Shown here: piece after piece, positions 5,497 through 6,456 of the stretch
Numbering within the stretch: the first letter of the stretch is position 1
How the letters are laid out: each line of letters opens with the position of its first letter
Assembly (NCBI GenBank): GCA_029881635.1
Contig: JAOUMG010000120.1
Location: 1 to 6,456 of the forward strand
Direction of reading: 5' to 3'
Length of the DNA stretch: 6,456 nt
Source: Paracoccaceae bacterium
GTDB taxonomy: Bacteria > Pseudomonadota > Alphaproteobacteria > Rhodobacterales > Rhodobacteraceae
Notes under the pieces: generated by a model
What the model was told of the DNA's origin: nothing
The model's database searches: none
Seen by the model: only the letters and a program-made list of their open reading frames with translations
Translations under genes and position numbers: made by a program

Positions 5497-6456
5497 ATGA
5501 CGAAACGCGGTCAAACTATCGCAGTGGCCCAGACATCGCCGCATCCGGGCGTCGGGGCATTGATGTTGGCTGTGGGCCTTGCGATTGGCGTCTGGCTTTT
5601 GACCGCGACGGTCGTGCGCGCCCAGGACGTTATCACCGCGCATGGCATATCGACCTTTGGTGATTTGAAATATTCTGCGGACTTCAAGCATCTGGATTAT
5701 GTGAACCCAGAGGCGCCGAAAGGCGGCGAGATATCGGAATGGACATCGGGCGGGTTTGATTCGATGAACCCCTTTACGTTGAAGGGCCGGGCCGCCGCAC
5801 TGTCGACGATCATGCTGGAAGGGTTGATGGAAGGCACCGCGGACGAGGTCGATGCGGTTTACTGCCTTTTGTGCGAAACCATCGAATACCCAGAGGATCG
5901 GGCCTGGGTAATCTTCAACATCCGACCAGAGGCGCGGTTTTCCGATGGCAGCCCGGTGACGGCCGAGGATGTTCTGTTTTCCTATGATACCTTTCGGACC
6001 AAGGGCCTGTCGAGCTACCGCACTGTGATTGCCCAGCAGGTTGAAAGTGCCGAGGTTCTGGATGAACGGCGGATCAAGTTCACCTTCAAGGCTGATTTCC
6101 CCAAGCGCGATCTGATTCAGGTCGTCGGTGGTTTGCAGATCTTCTCCAAGGCGGATTTTGAGAAAAATGGCCGCGATCTGGAAGCTTCATCGCTGGAACC
6201 ATTCGTCGGGTCCGGGCCTTATCTGCTGGATAATATGGATGTGGGGACACGTATCACCTATCGCCGTGATCCGAATTACTGGGGCCGTGATCTGCCGCTG
6301 AATGTAGGGCGGCATAATTTCGACAGCATCCGCATTGAATATTTCGGCGACTATCAGGCGGCATTTGAGGCATTCAAATCCGGGGCCTATACGTTCCGGA
6401 ACGAAGCCTCATCGATCATCTGGGCAACGGGTTATGATTTTCCGGCCTTTCTCAAC
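5497..6456 (+). CDS. yejA: ABC transporter solute-binding protein, family 5, YejA/microcin C type (N-terminal 320 residues)
   Basis: This periplasmic binding protein would capture peptides or peptide-like compounds for an ABC importer; E. coli YejA serves the YejABEF system, known for microcin C uptake. The visible 320 residues are open to the right edge; the full family length is about 600. GAGGGG lies 6 bases before the ATG. The signal peptide has a long front part (1-21), a hydrophobic core (22-40), and a probable cut after VVRA (39-42). YejA hallmarks follow: HGISTFGDLKYSADFKHLDY (49-68), NPEAPKGGE (70-78), FDSMNPFTLKG (87-97), then the family 5 pattern ARFSDGSPVTAEDVLFSYDT. SGPYLLD, ITYRRDPNYWGRDLP, FDSIRIEYF and WATGYDFP come later. 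C123 and C126 form an unexpected CxxC. Membrane and ATPase partners probably lie beyond the window. The symbol is by similarity; the substrate is not known. Confidence 0.9.
   Translation, partial: MTKRGQTIAVAQTSPHPGVGALMLAVGLAIGVWLLTATVVRAQDVITAHGISTFGDLKYSADFKHLDYVNPEAPKGGEISEWTSGGFDSMNPFTLKGRAAALSTIMLEGLMEGTADEVDAVYCLLCETIEYPEDRAWVIFNIRPEARFSDGSPVTAEDVLFSYDTFRTKGLSSYRTVIAQQVESAEVLDERRIKFTFKADFPKRDLIQVVGGLQIFSKADFEKNGRDLEASSLEPFVGSGPYLLDNMDVGTRITYRRDPNYWGRDLPLNVGRHNFDSIRIEYFGDYQAAFEAFKSGAYTFRNEASSIIWATGYDFPAFLN

Overview
The window reads as ordinary chromosomal DNA from an alphaproteobacterium, most likely Rhodobacteraceae (Roseobacter/Paracoccus group). The main reason is a membrane-anchored cytochrome c of the CycM/c552/cy type, whose N-terminus and heme region look very close to what I remember of the Paracoccus protein. 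The alphaproteobacterial form of prephenate dehydratase (ACT motif TKLESY), moderately high GC and densely packed genes agree with this. No tRNA, rRNA, CRISPR array, insertion sequence, phage gene or attachment site was seen.

Layout from left to right. (1) On the minus strand, the first 27 codons of a small membrane or exported protein run off the left edge, downstream of cpdB. (2) cpdB (170-2149, minus) encodes a periplasmic 2',3'-cyclic-nucleotide 2'-phosphodiesterase/3'-nucleotidase with a twin-arginine signal peptide. (3) A 213-base divergent control region precedes nudC (2363-3322, plus), the Nudix NAD(H) pyrophosphatase. (4) A small SRPBCC-fold protein (3359-3832, plus, GTG start) follows nudC after 36 bases, probably in the same transcript. 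(5) pheA (3845-4678, minus) converges on it with only 12 bases between the stop codons. (6) A 125-base divergent region, with a stem-loop in the pheA leader, separates pheA from cycM (4804-5325, plus). cycM is closed by a clear intrinsic terminator. (7) A YejA-like periplasmic solute-binding protein (5497 to the right edge, plus) begins what is probably a peptide-type ABC transporter operon.

The genes do not form one pathway. cpdB and nudC both break down nucleotides, one in the periplasm and one in the cytoplasm, and share a divergent promoter region. pheA makes phenylpyruvate for phenylalanine. cycM carries electrons from the bc1 complex to a terminal oxidase. The YejA-like protein captures peptides or similar solutes.

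I found no convincing undescribed system. The items worth a second look are small: repeats in the cpdB/nudC control region, the pheA leader hairpin, a CxxC pair in the YejA-like protein, and the uncharacterised SRPBCC gene beside nudC.
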